Origin: SAR202 cluster bacterium | Lineage (GTDB): Bacteria > Chloroflexota > Dehalococcoidia > Lucifugimonadales > OSU-TB39 | Reading direction: 5' to 3' | Assembly (NCBI GenBank): GCA_009392195.1 | Contig: VFGY01000038.1 | Span: 1 to 60,733, forward strand | DNA length: 60,733 bases | Part shown: piece after piece, positions 1 through 8,696 of the stretch | Layout of the letters: every line of letters begins with the position of its first letter | Numbering within the stretch: the first letter of the stretch is position 1 | Notes under the pieces: model-generated | The model's input: the letters and a program-made list of their open reading frames with translations, nothing else | The model's database searches: none | Told to the model about the DNA's origin: nothing | Made by a program: the position numbers and the translations under genes

Positions 1-406
1 CTGATTGATCAGAAGCAGTAGTTTTGTCATCAGTCGCAGCAGCTTCTGTTGATGCAGGGGCATTTGAAGATGTAGTTTCTTCGTTAGTCCTTGGGGCTGG
101 TCCTCTTTGATATGTTTGTTTAATTACAAATTTATGGCTACGATCAAATGGTAGCATACCTATTTGCCTAGCTCTTTTTATTGCCTTTGCTAAAATTCTT
201 TGATGTTTGGCACAGACACCAGATTTTCTTCTAGAGTCTATTTTTGATCCTTCAGACATATATTTTTGCAATAGTGGTATGTTTTTGTAGTCGATGTCTT
301 TTACCTTGTCTACACAGAACTGGCACACTCTTCTTCTAACAAAAAATTTCGACCTCTGTCGGCGATTATAATTTCTATTTGTTTGTGGTCTATCGGTTGT
401 TGTCAA
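1..406 (-). CDS. rpsR: 30S ribosomal protein S18, 3' end cut by the window
   Basis: S18 pairs with S6 on the platform of the small ribosomal subunit. Translation from a TTG at 406, with GGAG at 420-417 upstream, gives a basic N-terminus and then the S18 core with a Cys-x2-Cys pair (CQFC) and CAKHQR, the zinc-binding form of S18. The core ends near residue 93 after the LPF segment. Instead of stopping, the frame continues for about 40 more residues rich in Ala, Thr, Ser and Asp and is still open at base 1. Typical S18 is about 75 residues, so the tail is unusual. It lies 19 bp after ssb in the conserved rpsF-ssb-rpsR order. Identity is secure; the C-terminal end is not visible. Confidence 0.93.
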   Translation of the reverse strand, partial: MTTTDRPQTNRNYNRRQRSKFFVRRRVCQFCVDKVKDIDYKNIPLLQKYMSEGSKIDSRRKSGVCAKHQRILAKAIKRARQIGMLPFDRSHKFVIKQTYQRGPAPRTNEETTSSNAPASTEAAATDDKTTASDQS

Positions 407-425
407 ACTTTATTAACTCCTTTGG

Positions 426-836
426 CTACCAAGGTAAATCTTCTACACTTCCACCGGTATCGGGAGCGGAAGTTCCTGTTTCGTTTTGATTTTGCATGGC
501 TTGATCTGTGTTGTTTCTACTCAAAAAACGTATTTCATTACAGTTAATCTCTAAAGAAGTTCTTGTTTGACCTTCTTGGTCGGTCCATTCTCTGCTGCTG
601 AAACTCCCTTCGACATATACTCTCATTCCCTTGACTACGTATTGGTTACATGTTTCGCTAAGACGATTCCATGCTGAAACCCTAAACCATTCGGTTTCTT
701 CTCTTTGCTCTCCCTCTGAAGTAGTATATCTACGATTAGTAGCTACACTAAAGGATGTTACTGGATTACCGTTAGGTGTGTAACGCATTTCTGGGTCGCT
801 TCCTACGTTTCCAATCAAGGTCATTTTGTTAAACAT
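426..836 (-). CDS. ssb: Single-stranded DNA-binding protein
   Basis: SSB coats single-stranded DNA during replication and repair and recruits partners through its C-terminal tip. The 136-residue product has an OB-fold over about residues 1-105, beginning MFNKMTLIGNVG and containing TEWFRVSAWNRL. A short Gln/Asn/Gly-rich linker follows, then the acidic tip VEDLPW, a variant of the usual DDDIPF with Trp as the last residue. GGAG lies about 11 bases before the ATG. It sits between rpsF and rpsR in the usual bacterial order, with a 33 bp gap from rpsF. The linker is short for the family, but nothing is missing. Confidence 0.96.
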   Translation of the reverse strand: MFNKMTLIGNVGSDPEMRYTPNGNPVTSFSVATNRRYTTSEGEQREETEWFRVSAWNRLSETCNQYVVKGMRVYVEGSFSSREWTDQEGQTRTSLEINCNEIRFLSRNNTDQAMQNQNETGTSAPDTGGSVEDLPW

Positions 837-869
837 TGTCGATTTATCTCCAAAGTGAATATTTAAGAT

Positions 870-1169
870 TCAATTTGTTTTTATTATAGAAAACCTTAAT
901 ATTTCTTCCTGGCCATTTAAATTGTTGTTTAAAGTGGTTATCGAAGACGGACTTGTATTTAAATTGAACAATACGTAGTTTCCTTCATTTTGATTATTTA
1001 TGGCATACGCTAATGATTTAACACCCAAATTATCTTTTCCAGCCACTTCACCGCCTTGTGATTCGATAAAGGTGGTAATTTCTTGCGTTCTGTCATCCAT
1101 TCTATCCGAAGTTATTTCAGGATTGAATACCGCTATTAATTCGTATGAACGTAAATTTTCTTGAGGCAA
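870..1169 (-). CDS. rpsF: 30S ribosomal protein S6
   Basis: S6 binds S18 and 16S rRNA in the 30S platform. The product begins MPQENLRSYELIAVF and contains GVKSLAYAI and GNYVLFNL, typical of the ferredoxin-like S6 fold. I chose the TTG at 1169 because GGAG lies at 1182-1179, nine bases upstream, and because it places the conserved RSYEL strand close to the N-terminus. An in-frame TTG at 1184 has that GGAG inside its own coding sequence. The result is 99 residues, normal for S6. It is the first gene of the rpsF-ssb-rpsR operon, with a promoter at 1202-1231. Confidence 0.92.
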   Translation of the reverse strand: MPQENLRSYELIAVFNPEITSDRMDDRTQEITTFIESQGGEVAGKDNLGVKSLAYAINNQNEGNYVLFNLNTSPSSITTLNNNLNGQEEILRFSIIKTN

Positions 1170-1201
1170 TAGTAAAATCTCCAATTTATATTAACCAAAA
1201 G

Positions 1202-1231
1202 ATTATATCATGGGATTAAACCTAGATACAA
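1202..1231 (-). promoter_or_regulatory. Promoter of the rpsF-ssb-rpsR operon
   Basis: On the minus strand a perfect TATAAT (1207-1202) is preceded by TG one base upstream (extended -10) and, 18 bases further, by TTGTAT (1231-1226). It lies about 35 bases before the chosen rpsF start. Prediction from sequence only. Confidence 0.6.
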
Positions 1232-1318
1232 ATCAAGATTCACTTTTTGAAAAACATTAAATTTGTAATACACTAGTAGCAAATAACTTAGGTTTGAAAT
1301 TTATTGGGAGTTCGCTTA

Positions 1319-2236
1319 ATGCCTTTTATTAGATTGGTGTTATTTTGCGCTGATGTCGTTCATGATTTTATGTCTCAGAATGGTCCCTATATTGCTGCAG
1401 CAATTTCCTTTTATACATTGTTTGCGATATTTCCATTGATACTAGCTGTAATATCAGTATTGAGTTTTATGATAGGCAATAATGATGCAGATTATGCGAC
1501 CAAGCTGGTTGAAGAAATAACCGATATTTTGCCGATATCGAGCGACCTTATTTCTAGAGAAGTTTCTACTGTGGTTAAATCTAGAACCATTACTGGTGTT
1601 GCTGGGGTATTAGGACTGTTGTGGGCCTCTACTGCTGTCTTTGCTGCAATAAGAAAAGGTATTAATTATTTGTGGGGTGCTACTAAACCACGGTCTTTTT
1701 TGAAAGAACGGTTAATAGATATAGGGTTGGCACTCGGAGCCGGTATAATAATGCTTTTCGTCATGTTTAGCCTGCCTATTTTAATATTAGTTGTGGATAT
1801 CATAGGTCTTTTTTTAACGGACACAAATTTCAATCAAGACTTGGTGTGGCAGGGGCTAACAGCAGTATTGTATTTTATGATAACGAGCATCATATTTATT
1901 ATGTTTTATAGATACCTACCAAATACAAAAGTAAGGTTCTCCGATGTTTGGGTCGGAGGATTATTGGCAGCAGTAGCCTTTAACGGTAGTAATTGGGGTT
2001 TTGTGTGGTACATGAGAACTTTTCCTTCAACTTATAATTTGGTTTATGGCTCACTGGGTGCTGTTTTGGCTTTATTGAGTTGGGTTTATGTGTCAGCGTT
2101 GATTGTTTTAGTTGGAGCATTGATTACATCGCGATATGCTAGATATGTAGAAAGTATTGAACATGTTACATTTAAATCAGTAATAAGCGGATTTTGGAGA
2201 GTTAAATTGAAAACTGTAGGGTTTAAAGAAAGTTAG
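1319..2236 (+). CDS. YihY/BrkB-family inner membrane protein
   Basis: This 305-residue membrane protein of the YihY/BrkB family is often mislabelled ribonuclease BN; its transport or envelope role is not firmly established. Family features include AAAISFYTLFAIFPLILAV near the N-terminus, the GVAGVLGLLWASTAVFAAI segment, and YRYLPNTKVRFSDVWVGG before the last helices. About six hydrophobic segments are visible. ATG 1319 is preferred because GGGAG lies eight bases upstream at 1306-1310; an in-frame TTG at 1304 overlaps that site. It is divergent from rpsF and followed after 7 bp by a lipoprotein protease, so the two may be cotranscribed. Confidence 0.88.
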   Translation: MPFIRLVLFCADVVHDFMSQNGPYIAAAISFYTLFAIFPLILAVISVLSFMIGNNDADYATKLVEEITDILPISSDLISREVSTVVKSRTITGVAGVLGLLWASTAVFAAIRKGINYLWGATKPRSFLKERLIDIGLALGAGIIMLFVMFSLPILILVVDIIGLFLTDTNFNQDLVWQGLTAVLYFMITSIIFIMFYRYLPNTKVRFSDVWVGGLLAAVAFNGSNWGFVWYMRTFPSTYNLVYGSLGAVLALLSWVYVSALIVLVGALITSRYARYVESIEHVTFKSVISGFWRVKLKTVGFKES

Positions 2237-2243
2237 TGATTCT

Positions 2244-3371
2244 ATGTTTGGTCAGTTAACTAAAATCAGGTTTGGGTTCGTTATTGTTAGTTTGTCCTTG
2301 TTATTATCATGCGGTTTTTTTGAGGAAAACACTGATGAAGTTGAAATATCTAAATCAGATGATGACAGACAAATTGCAATTAATGACACAAGTCTTGTAA
2401 CAGATAATGCTGAAGAGGTATCAATAAATGGAGGTCAAAATTCAACAGGGTTTCCCAAGATAGCAGATATTGTTGATAAAGCGAAGCTTGGTGTAGCTAC
2501 CATAAGTACGAAATCTTTGGTGAAAGGTTATTTCTATAATTTTGAAGATCAAGGCAATGGGTCTGGTTTTGTAGTTAGGCCGGATGGATATATTGCTACT
2601 AATTATCATGTTGTTAAAGGCGCTACCGAAATTAAGGTTTATTTGCCGAATGGAGAGACATATGAAGCAGAGTTGATTGGCAGAGATACAGTAACAGATT
2701 TGGCGGTTTTAAAGATAGAAGCAGAGAATCTTGAATATTTACCAATAGGAGATTCGGATAGTTTGAGAGTTGGCGATTGGGTCATTGCGATAGGCAATGC
2801 ATTAGCATTAAAAGGAGGCCCTACTGTTACTATAGGTATTGTTAGTGCTCTTGGAAGAACTATCAGGTCTGAGGAAGGAGATTTTTATGATCTCATACAA
2901 ACAGATGCTGCTATAAATGAAGGAAATAGTGGAGGTCCATTATTAAATTTATCGGGAGAAGTTATTGGTATTAATCAAGCTATACTGAGACAAGGGAGAA
3001 GTTTGAGCTTTGCAGTTAGTTCAAATGTAGCCTCTCCTATTTTCGAAGGTTTAATGACTAGCGGTTGCGTTAAAAGGCCTCTTATGGGCTTCGCTAGCGT
3101 TGATCTAACGCCTGCTGTTGCGAATGATTTGGGGCTTACTGTAAAAGAAGGGATAATTGTTTCTTATATGCCGTCCGCAGGACCAGCGTATGATGCAGGT
3201 ATTAGGTTAGGGGATATAATCATAAAGATTAATCAAAGTCTAGTTGTAGATGTGAAGGATTGGTTAGAAAAATTGTGGTCTCTAAAATCTGGTGATGAAA
3301 CGATTGTCACATATGTTCGAGAGGATAAGATGTACGAAACAATTGTTGTATTAGGGAGTCGGCCTTGTTAG
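2244..3371 (+). CDS. HtrA/DegP-like trypsin-fold serine protease, lipoprotein
   Basis: Predicted envelope quality-control protease. Residues 1-23 form a lipoprotein signal with lipobox LLSC (Cys23). An acidic low-complexity linker follows to about residue 70. The trypsin-like domain shows the triad His122 (ATNYHVV), Asp152 (TVTDLAVL) and Ser229 (EGNSGGPLL). One PDZ domain occupies about residues 280-370, so the S1C architecture is complete at 375 residues. No strong ribosome-binding site precedes the ATG, consistent with coupling to the YihY gene 7 bp upstream. The stop codon overlaps the ileS stop on the other strand. Substrates cannot be told from sequence. Confidence 0.92.
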   Translation: MFGQLTKIRFGFVIVSLSLLLSCGFFEENTDEVEISKSDDDRQIAINDTSLVTDNAEEVSINGGQNSTGFPKIADIVDKAKLGVATISTKSLVKGYFYNFEDQGNGSGFVVRPDGYIATNYHVVKGATEIKVYLPNGETYEAELIGRDTVTDLAVLKIEAENLEYLPIGDSDSLRVGDWVIAIGNALALKGGPTVTIGIVSALGRTIRSEEGDFYDLIQTDAAINEGNSGGPLLNLSGEVIGINQAILRQGRSLSFAVSSNVASPIFEGLMTSGCVKRPLMGFASVDLTPAVANDLGLTVKEGIIVSYMPSAGPAYDAGIRLGDIIIKINQSLVVDVKDWLEKLWSLKSGDETIVTYVREDKMYETIVVLGSRPC

Positions 3372-6300
3372 TGGAACGCATCACTAGATTTTTCCAACCC
3401 GATCAGCAACTTTTCTCCTTCAATTTTTATTTCAGATGACGCTATTTTAGGCAAAGATGATATTTCTTCAATTGTTTCACATAGAGTTTCAGATTTGATG
3501 TAGCAATCATGGGTTTCAATAACTGTTTTTAACAAGTCTGATTCGGTGTACATTACATTTATCTTGTCGGATATTTCTAATGCTGCTTCTCGTCTGAGAT
3601 TCTGTATGTTGTGAACAAATTCCCTAGCAATACCTTCAAGATATAGTTCATTTGATATATTTGTGTTTAGTACTACTGCGTATCCTAAATCTGATTTTGA
3701 AGAATAGCCAGCCTTGTCGGTAGTAGATGTTTTTAGGGCTGTTGTTGGCACCGAGAACTTTCCGATTATGACCTCGCTTTCTCCTTGAATTGAGGAATAT
3801 AGTGCGATTGGGTCGGTTTTTTCGATTAATGATTTTATTTCATTTATATTTTTGCCAAATTGAGGTCCAAGAATTGCAAGATCGGGCTCAATTGTAAAAT
3901 CCATATAGAGGGCTAATTCTTCATGGTTTTGTAAGAATATAACATTTTTGATATTAAGTTCTTCCTTTACTTCCAATTCTATTTCGTTCATTAAATCTAC
4001 ATCTATTTTTTCTGGTACAATTACTTTGATTTCATTAAGGGGCTGCCTTACTTTTATCGATGCTTGACTCCTGGCCCCTCTCCCTAAACTGGAGATTTTC
4101 ATTGCGGTACGAATTGCTTTTTGTAGCTCAAGGTCTTTTTCGGTATTGATTTTGAAGCTAGGATATTTCTCTAAATGGACACTAGATTTCCCCCATTTGG
4201 TATGTTTGGTCAAATTTTGGTAAATTGTCTCGGTGATGAATGGCGCGATTGGAGCAATAGCTTTTGCCAAAGTCACTAATACGAAATAAAGAGTTTGGTA
4301 TGCAGAATGTTTATCGGCATCAAATGGGGCATTCGTACCAAATTTTCCTGGCTTCCAAAACCTTTTTCTATTTCTTCTTACATACCAATTTGAAAGTAAA
4401 TTTATAAAATCCTCTACTGCTATTGTTGCTTTGTCTGGTTGGTAATCTTCTAGTTTTTTAGCAACCTCCATACACACTGTTTTAATTTCTGAAAGAATCC
4501 ACATGTCCATTAAATTCACAGATTCTGGTTGAGTAAGATTTTCAGGAGGAGTAAAGTCATCCAATATTGCGTAGTTAGTAAAAAAACTATATATGTTCCA
4601 AAGAGGAATAATGGTTTGTCGCCTTACTTCGTCAGCTAATTTGGGACCGAATCTCAAGTTGAACTCTGGATTTTGTCTTGAGTATAGCCATCTTATAACG
4701 TCAACTCCTAATTCTTCGGCAGCGTCATCGAACCAGATTGCGTTTCCTGCACTTTTGTGCATTTCGTCTCCAGATTCGTCTCTAACCATTGCGTAGGAAA
4801 ATATATTTTTGGTAGGAGTTTTATTTTCAAGAGCTGTGCCCATCGTTAGATATGAATAAAACCAATTGCGGAATTGGCCTGGGAAACTTTCAGAAATCAA
4901 ATCTGCTGGGTACCATTTTTCCCAGTGTTCTCTATTCGTGCGGTAATTTAGCGTAGAAAAAGCGACTATCCCAGCATCTAACCAAGGATTCCCTACATCA
5001 AGGATCCTTGTTCCAACCAATCCAGTTTCAGGGTGTCTAATTTTCACTTTATCAATCCATGGACGGTGAGGGCTATTACCTTCAAATTCCTCCCAGCCTT
5101 CAACAGACAATTCCTTAAGTTCTTCTTTGGATCCGACCACATAGAATGAGCCATCGTCAAAACACCAAATTGGCAGTGCTAGTCCCCAAAATCTCTTTTT
5201 TGAGATCATCCAATCTCCCATGTTGTCTAACCACTGATGCTCTCTTTCTTTTCCCCAAGATGGAACCCAATTAGTTTCCTCAACAATCTCCTTGATTTCA
5301 GATCTCCAATCCATATTAATGTACCATTCGTCTACTAATCTAAAAACGAGTTCGTCTCCTGATCTCCAACAATGAGGATAAACGTGTGGATACAGTTCTG
5401 AGTGCAAAAGAAGGCCTTTAGCTTTTAAATTATCAATTATCAGGTCAACTGTTTCTGTAGCAGTAGCATTTTTGCCTGCCAACCAGTCGAATTCTTTAGT
5501 GAAATTAGTTTCCTCGTCGAGTGGAGCTATCGATACTAAATTTTCCCGCATGCCAAGCTTGTAATCAGCATCACCGCAACCAGGAGCAACATGCACTATA
5601 CCTGAGCCTTCTCCTGCTACAACAAATTCGTTGCCCAAGGAATCCTTACCGCCGTCAATAATCCGATGGCACTTAATTGCATTAATTTGTTTCGTTTGTA
5701 GGTCGGTGTTTATGAAAGGATGCCCTCCTTCAATGCTAGCTGACTCTAGTTCATCAAAGGGACCGTTATATTCCAGGCCAATCAAGTCCGAGCCTTTTAA
5801 TGTTTGTTCTATCGTGTAACCACCACGTTCATTGAATATTTGTGAAATTGGTTTGAGTTTGGGTACTCCTTTTATCCAATCTCTGTCGGACTTAAATTCC
5901 TTTTCCAGTCTAGGTGCATTTAAGTTTTCAGCCGCAAGATAATATACTTCTCCGTTAGAAAGTTTGCATTTCACGTAATCTAAGTCTTTGTTAATTGCCA
6001 AGCAAACGTTTGAAGTCAATGTCCAAGGAGTAGTTGTCCACACTAAAATATATTCGCTCTCACGGTCTTTCAGTGGAAATTTTACAAATACTGATTTATG
6101 TGCAACTAATTTTCTTCCTTCAATAATCTCCATTTGTGAATATGAAGTTCCAGATCTACCTGACCAAGGTACAACATCTGTACCCCTATATATCTTTCCC
6201 TTTAAACTTAGTTTCTTTAGAAAATCCCAAATAGCGTAATTGTTTTCATCAGACATAGTGAAATAAGAATTGTCCCAATCCATCCAATACCCTAGACGGA

Positions 6301-6709
6301 TTGATTGCTCAGTCTGGACTCCAGAGTATTTTTTAACTCTTTCTTTGCATAAATTTACGAATTTTTCGACCCCAAATTCTTCAATATCCTTTTTTGACTT
6401 AAATCCCAATTCTTTTTCAACTTCCACTTCAACCCATAGACCCTGACAGTCAAATCCATTCTGATACCGCTGTTCGTGACCTTGCATCGTGTAATATCTT
6501 TGAAAAAGGTCCTTATATGTTCTGCCCCATGCGTGGTGAACGCCCATCGGATTGTTAGCTGTTATAGGTCCATCTATAAAAGAAAAAGATGTTTTGGAGT
6601 TGTTGTTTTTGGTCAGATATTCGGAAACAATACTATTTTCATCCCACCAGTTGAGAATATTTCTTTCTAATTGTGGAAAATCAGGTTTATTGTCTACTAA
6701 ATCAAACAT
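3368..6709 (-). CDS. ileS: Isoleucyl-tRNA synthetase with non-canonical class I signatures
   Basis: Charges tRNA-Ile with isoleucine in the cytoplasm. The 1113-residue protein has the class I catalytic core, the CP1 editing domain (TTPWTLTSN; GSGIVHVAPGCGDADY), an anticodon-binding domain (about 750-950) and a C-terminal extension ending in a Lys/Glu-rich region. The length and extension fit the type II (eukaryote/archaeal-like) IleRS rather than the zinc-ending bacterial type I. The HIGH-equivalent reads PMGVHHAWG (His58, His59) and the KMSKS-equivalent reads EMHKS (649-653), both non-standard. AAGGATC lies about ten bases before the ATG. Ile specificity is assigned from overall resemblance; a Val-type enzyme is less likely. 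Confidence 0.9.
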   Translation of the reverse strand: MFDLVDNKPDFPQLERNILNWWDENSIVSEYLTKNNNSKTSFSFIDGPITANNPMGVHHAWGRTYKDLFQRYYTMQGHEQRYQNGFDCQGLWVEVEVEKELGFKSKKDIEEFGVEKFVNLCKERVKKYSGVQTEQSIRLGYWMDWDNSYFTMSDENNYAIWDFLKKLSLKGKIYRGTDVVPWSGRSGTSYSQMEIIEGRKLVAHKSVFVKFPLKDRESEYILVWTTTPWTLTSNVCLAINKDLDYVKCKLSNGEVYYLAAENLNAPRLEKEFKSDRDWIKGVPKLKPISQIFNERGGYTIEQTLKGSDLIGLEYNGPFDELESASIEGGHPFINTDLQTKQINAIKCHRIIDGGKDSLGNEFVVAGEGSGIVHVAPGCGDADYKLGMRENLVSIAPLDEETNFTKEFDWLAGKNATATETVDLIIDNLKAKGLLLHSELYPHVYPHCWRSGDELVFRLVDEWYINMDWRSEIKEIVEETNWVPSWGKEREHQWLDNMGDWMISKKRFWGLALPIWCFDDGSFYVVGSKEELKELSVEGWEEFEGNSPHRPWIDKVKIRHPETGLVGTRILDVGNPWLDAGIVAFSTLNYRTNREHWEKWYPADLISESFPGQFRNWFYSYLTMGTALENKTPTKNIFSYAMVRDESGDEMHKSAGNAIWFDDAAEELGVDVIRWLYSRQNPEFNLRFGPKLADEVRRQTIIPLWNIYSFFTNYAILDDFTPPENLTQPESVNLMDMWILSEIKTVCMEVAKKLEDYQPDKATIAVEDFINLLSNWYVRRNRKRFWKPGKFGTNAPFDADKHSAYQTLYFVLVTLAKAIAPIAPFITETIYQNLTKHTKWGKSSVHLEKYPSFKINTEKDLELQKAIRTAMKISSLGRGARSQASIKVRQPLNEIKVIVPEKIDVDLMNEIELEVKEELNIKNVIFLQNHEELALYMDFTIEPDLAILGPQFGKNINEIKSLIEKTDPIALYSSIQGESEVIIGKFSVPTTALKTSTTDKAGYSSKSDLGYAVVLNTNISNELYLEGIAREFVHNIQNLRREAALEISDKINVMYTESDLLKTVIETHDCYIKSETLCETIEEISSLPKIASSEIKIEGEKLLIGLEKSSDAFH

Positions 6710-7007
6710 TTATATAAAGATCCTTAGATTTATCAAACTATTTCAAATCACATAATTTATAATATCAATATACGATTACGGTGATTTGGCTATACAAGAA
6801 TTCATTGAGTTGTTATTAGTCCAAATTGGTTTGAAAATAATCGTAAAAATTTAAATTGAATTTAGCCTTGTATTTAGAATTGAAAAACATATTTGATTCT
6901 ATTTTACAATCAAATTAGATACAAGGGATTTAAATCGATGATTTATTGGGATATAGGTTTGGGAAAAGTTACAATTAGGACTAACAAAAAGGAATCAATC
7001 AACTTAT
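6710..7007. other. Divergent intergenic region between ileS and pgi
   Basis: About 300 bases of AT-rich sequence separate the divergent ileS and pgi genes. It must hold promoters for both, but no candidate is clearly better than background. No T-box sequence (AGGGUGG...CGCGG type) is visible in the ileS direction. The only other structure is a short upstream ORF at 6938-7018. Confidence 0.5.
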
Positions 7008-7018
7008 ATGGAACATGA
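6938..7018 (+). CDS. Possible 26-codon upstream ORF overlapping pgi
   Basis: ATG at 6938 is preceded nine bases upstream by AAGGGA (6923-6928) and runs 26 codons to a TGA at 7016-7018, overlapping the first 11 bases of pgi in another frame. The pgi ribosome-binding site lies inside it. It could be a coupling or leader ORF, or chance; the peptide resembles nothing I know. Confidence 0.25.
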   Translation: MIYWDIGLGKVTIRTNKKESINLYGT

Positions 7019-8618
7019 TTTAATAACAATGTTCAATATTGAACATTTGGACATTGAATATCGCAAGAACCTAAATCTCCTAGATGAAAATAGAGTCTTG
7101 GAAAGACTTTGGGAAAAAGACGGCTCTTTATGGGGGATAAATGACAAATTAGCAAGTAATAGTCTAGGTTGGTTGAATTTACCAGAACAATCTGAATTGA
7201 TATCCAAAAATTCAACCTATTTTATTTCAAGGCTATGCGATAAATACGAAAAAGTTTGTCTGGTTGGTATGGGTGGAAGTATTCTAGGTGCTAAGGCCAT
7301 AGTTGATCTTGTCGGACAAGATACATCGAAATATTTTGTTGTTGGCGATTCTACTTTACCGTCTTCAATTCAAATGATTCAGAAAATCGTCAAAGAGAAT
7401 AAAACATTATTTATTATAGCTTCAAAATCAGGCTCTACTTTAGAAACCATGATGATATATGAACACCTAAAACAAATAACAGATTCTGATAATCCTGAAA
7501 ATTCATTTATTGCTATAACAGACCCGGACACCTATCTAGGTAAAAAAGCATCTGAAGATAGCTTTCAGCATACCTTTTTAGGATTTGTAGATGTGGGTGG
7601 TAGATACTCAGTTTTATCTTACTTCGGATTATTGCCTGCTGCCTTGGCAGGGTGCAAAACTACTTTAATAGCACAGACTTCTCTGGGTATGAAAACCCAA
7701 TTGAAACTATCTGAAAAGCCAAATTCCAATTTAGCATCAACAATTGCATCTTTGCTTGCGGCTTGTGTTTTAAATCGGGTAGACAAACTAACTTTTATCA
7801 CATCAAAGAAATTAGATTCTTTTGGTTATTGGTTAGAACAACTATTGGCTGAAAGTATAGGAAAACAGGATACAGGATTAATTCCAGTCGTGAATGAGCC
7901 TTTTTTGCAGACCGATAGTTATTCTACAGATAGGATTTTTATTTATTTTAGATCTGGTGATCATGATGATGAATCTCAAGACATTCATGTTGAACAATTG
8001 ATTAATGCTAAATTTCCTGTTTTGTGGGTTGACTTCCAAGACTTATATTTTATCGGAGCACAATTCTTTCTTTGGCAAATGGTAATTGCTATTTTAGGAG
8101 CATTATTAAAAATAAATCCTTTCGATCAACCAGATGTAGAAAAAACAAAGGTCAGTGTAAACAGAATACTTAATAACCCTCAAAAACAATTAAATCTTGA
8201 CTATTGCACTGATTTGAACATCATTAAATCAAAGTTGTCATTAATAAGCCCGAAGTCTTATGTTGCATTACTTGCATTTATTGCGGGAGGCAGGAAACAA
8301 ATGGAACATTTGGGAGAATTACGAAAAATAATTGGTGATAAATATAAATTAGCGTCTACTTTGGGGATTGGTCCGGGATATCTTCACTCAACAGGACAAA
8401 TGTATAAAGGCGGCTTGAAACCCGCACACAGTATATTTTTAGTCGATAACATGAGTGATTTTGATGTAAATCAAGACTACTCAAAATTTAAACAAATTAC
8501 GAAAGCCCAGATATTTTCAGAAATAGAAATATTCAAAAGTTTGGGTATAGAATCTACTTGTATTGATATTAGTGAAAAATCTGAGTTTAATATAATTGAT
8601 ATTTTAAATTGTATTTAG
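7008..8618 (+). CDS. pgi: Glucose-6-phosphate isomerase (transaldolase-fusion type, stand-alone)
   Basis: Interconverts glucose 6-phosphate and fructose 6-phosphate. SIS-domain features include GMGGSILGAKAIVDL, SKSGSTLETM and VGGRYSVLSYFGLLPAAL. The C-terminal part has LAESIGKQDTGLIPV and LGIGPGYLHSTGQMYKGG, which resemble the PGI half of the transaldolase/PGI fusions found in Chloroflexota and Actinobacteria rather than classical Pgi. No transaldolase domain precedes it here, so at 536 residues it is a free-standing version. An AAGGA is found about 14 bases before the ATG, rather far. It stands alone, 78 bp ahead of a flavin oxidoreductase. Confidence 0.87.
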   Translation: MEHDLITMFNIEHLDIEYRKNLNLLDENRVLERLWEKDGSLWGINDKLASNSLGWLNLPEQSELISKNSTYFISRLCDKYEKVCLVGMGGSILGAKAIVDLVGQDTSKYFVVGDSTLPSSIQMIQKIVKENKTLFIIASKSGSTLETMMIYEHLKQITDSDNPENSFIAITDPDTYLGKKASEDSFQHTFLGFVDVGGRYSVLSYFGLLPAALAGCKTTLIAQTSLGMKTQLKLSEKPNSNLASTIASLLAACVLNRVDKLTFITSKKLDSFGYWLEQLLAESIGKQDTGLIPVVNEPFLQTDSYSTDRIFIYFRSGDHDDESQDIHVEQLINAKFPVLWVDFQDLYFIGAQFFLWQMVIAILGALLKINPFDQPDVEKTKVSVNRILNNPQKQLNLDYCTDLNIIKSKLSLISPKSYVALLAFIAGGRKQMEHLGELRKIIGDKYKLASTLGIGPGYLHSTGQMYKGGLKPAHSIFLVDNMSDFDVNQDYSKFKQITKAQIFSEIEIFKSLGIESTCIDISEKSEFNIIDILNCI

Positions 8619-8696
8619 GATTGTATGGATTACTCTTCGAGGTTATACAAATATAAATTTTGTACTCGATTATGAAATTTACAGAGGAGGACATGA

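Noticed and set aside
4593-6670. Several open frames on the plus strand inside ileS
   Set aside because: They lie wholly within ileS, have no ribosome-binding sites and give no recognisable proteins; they are antisense shadows.
6710-6990. A T-box riboswitch ahead of ileS
   Set aside because: The T-box sequence and its terminator are not present in the minus-strand leader.
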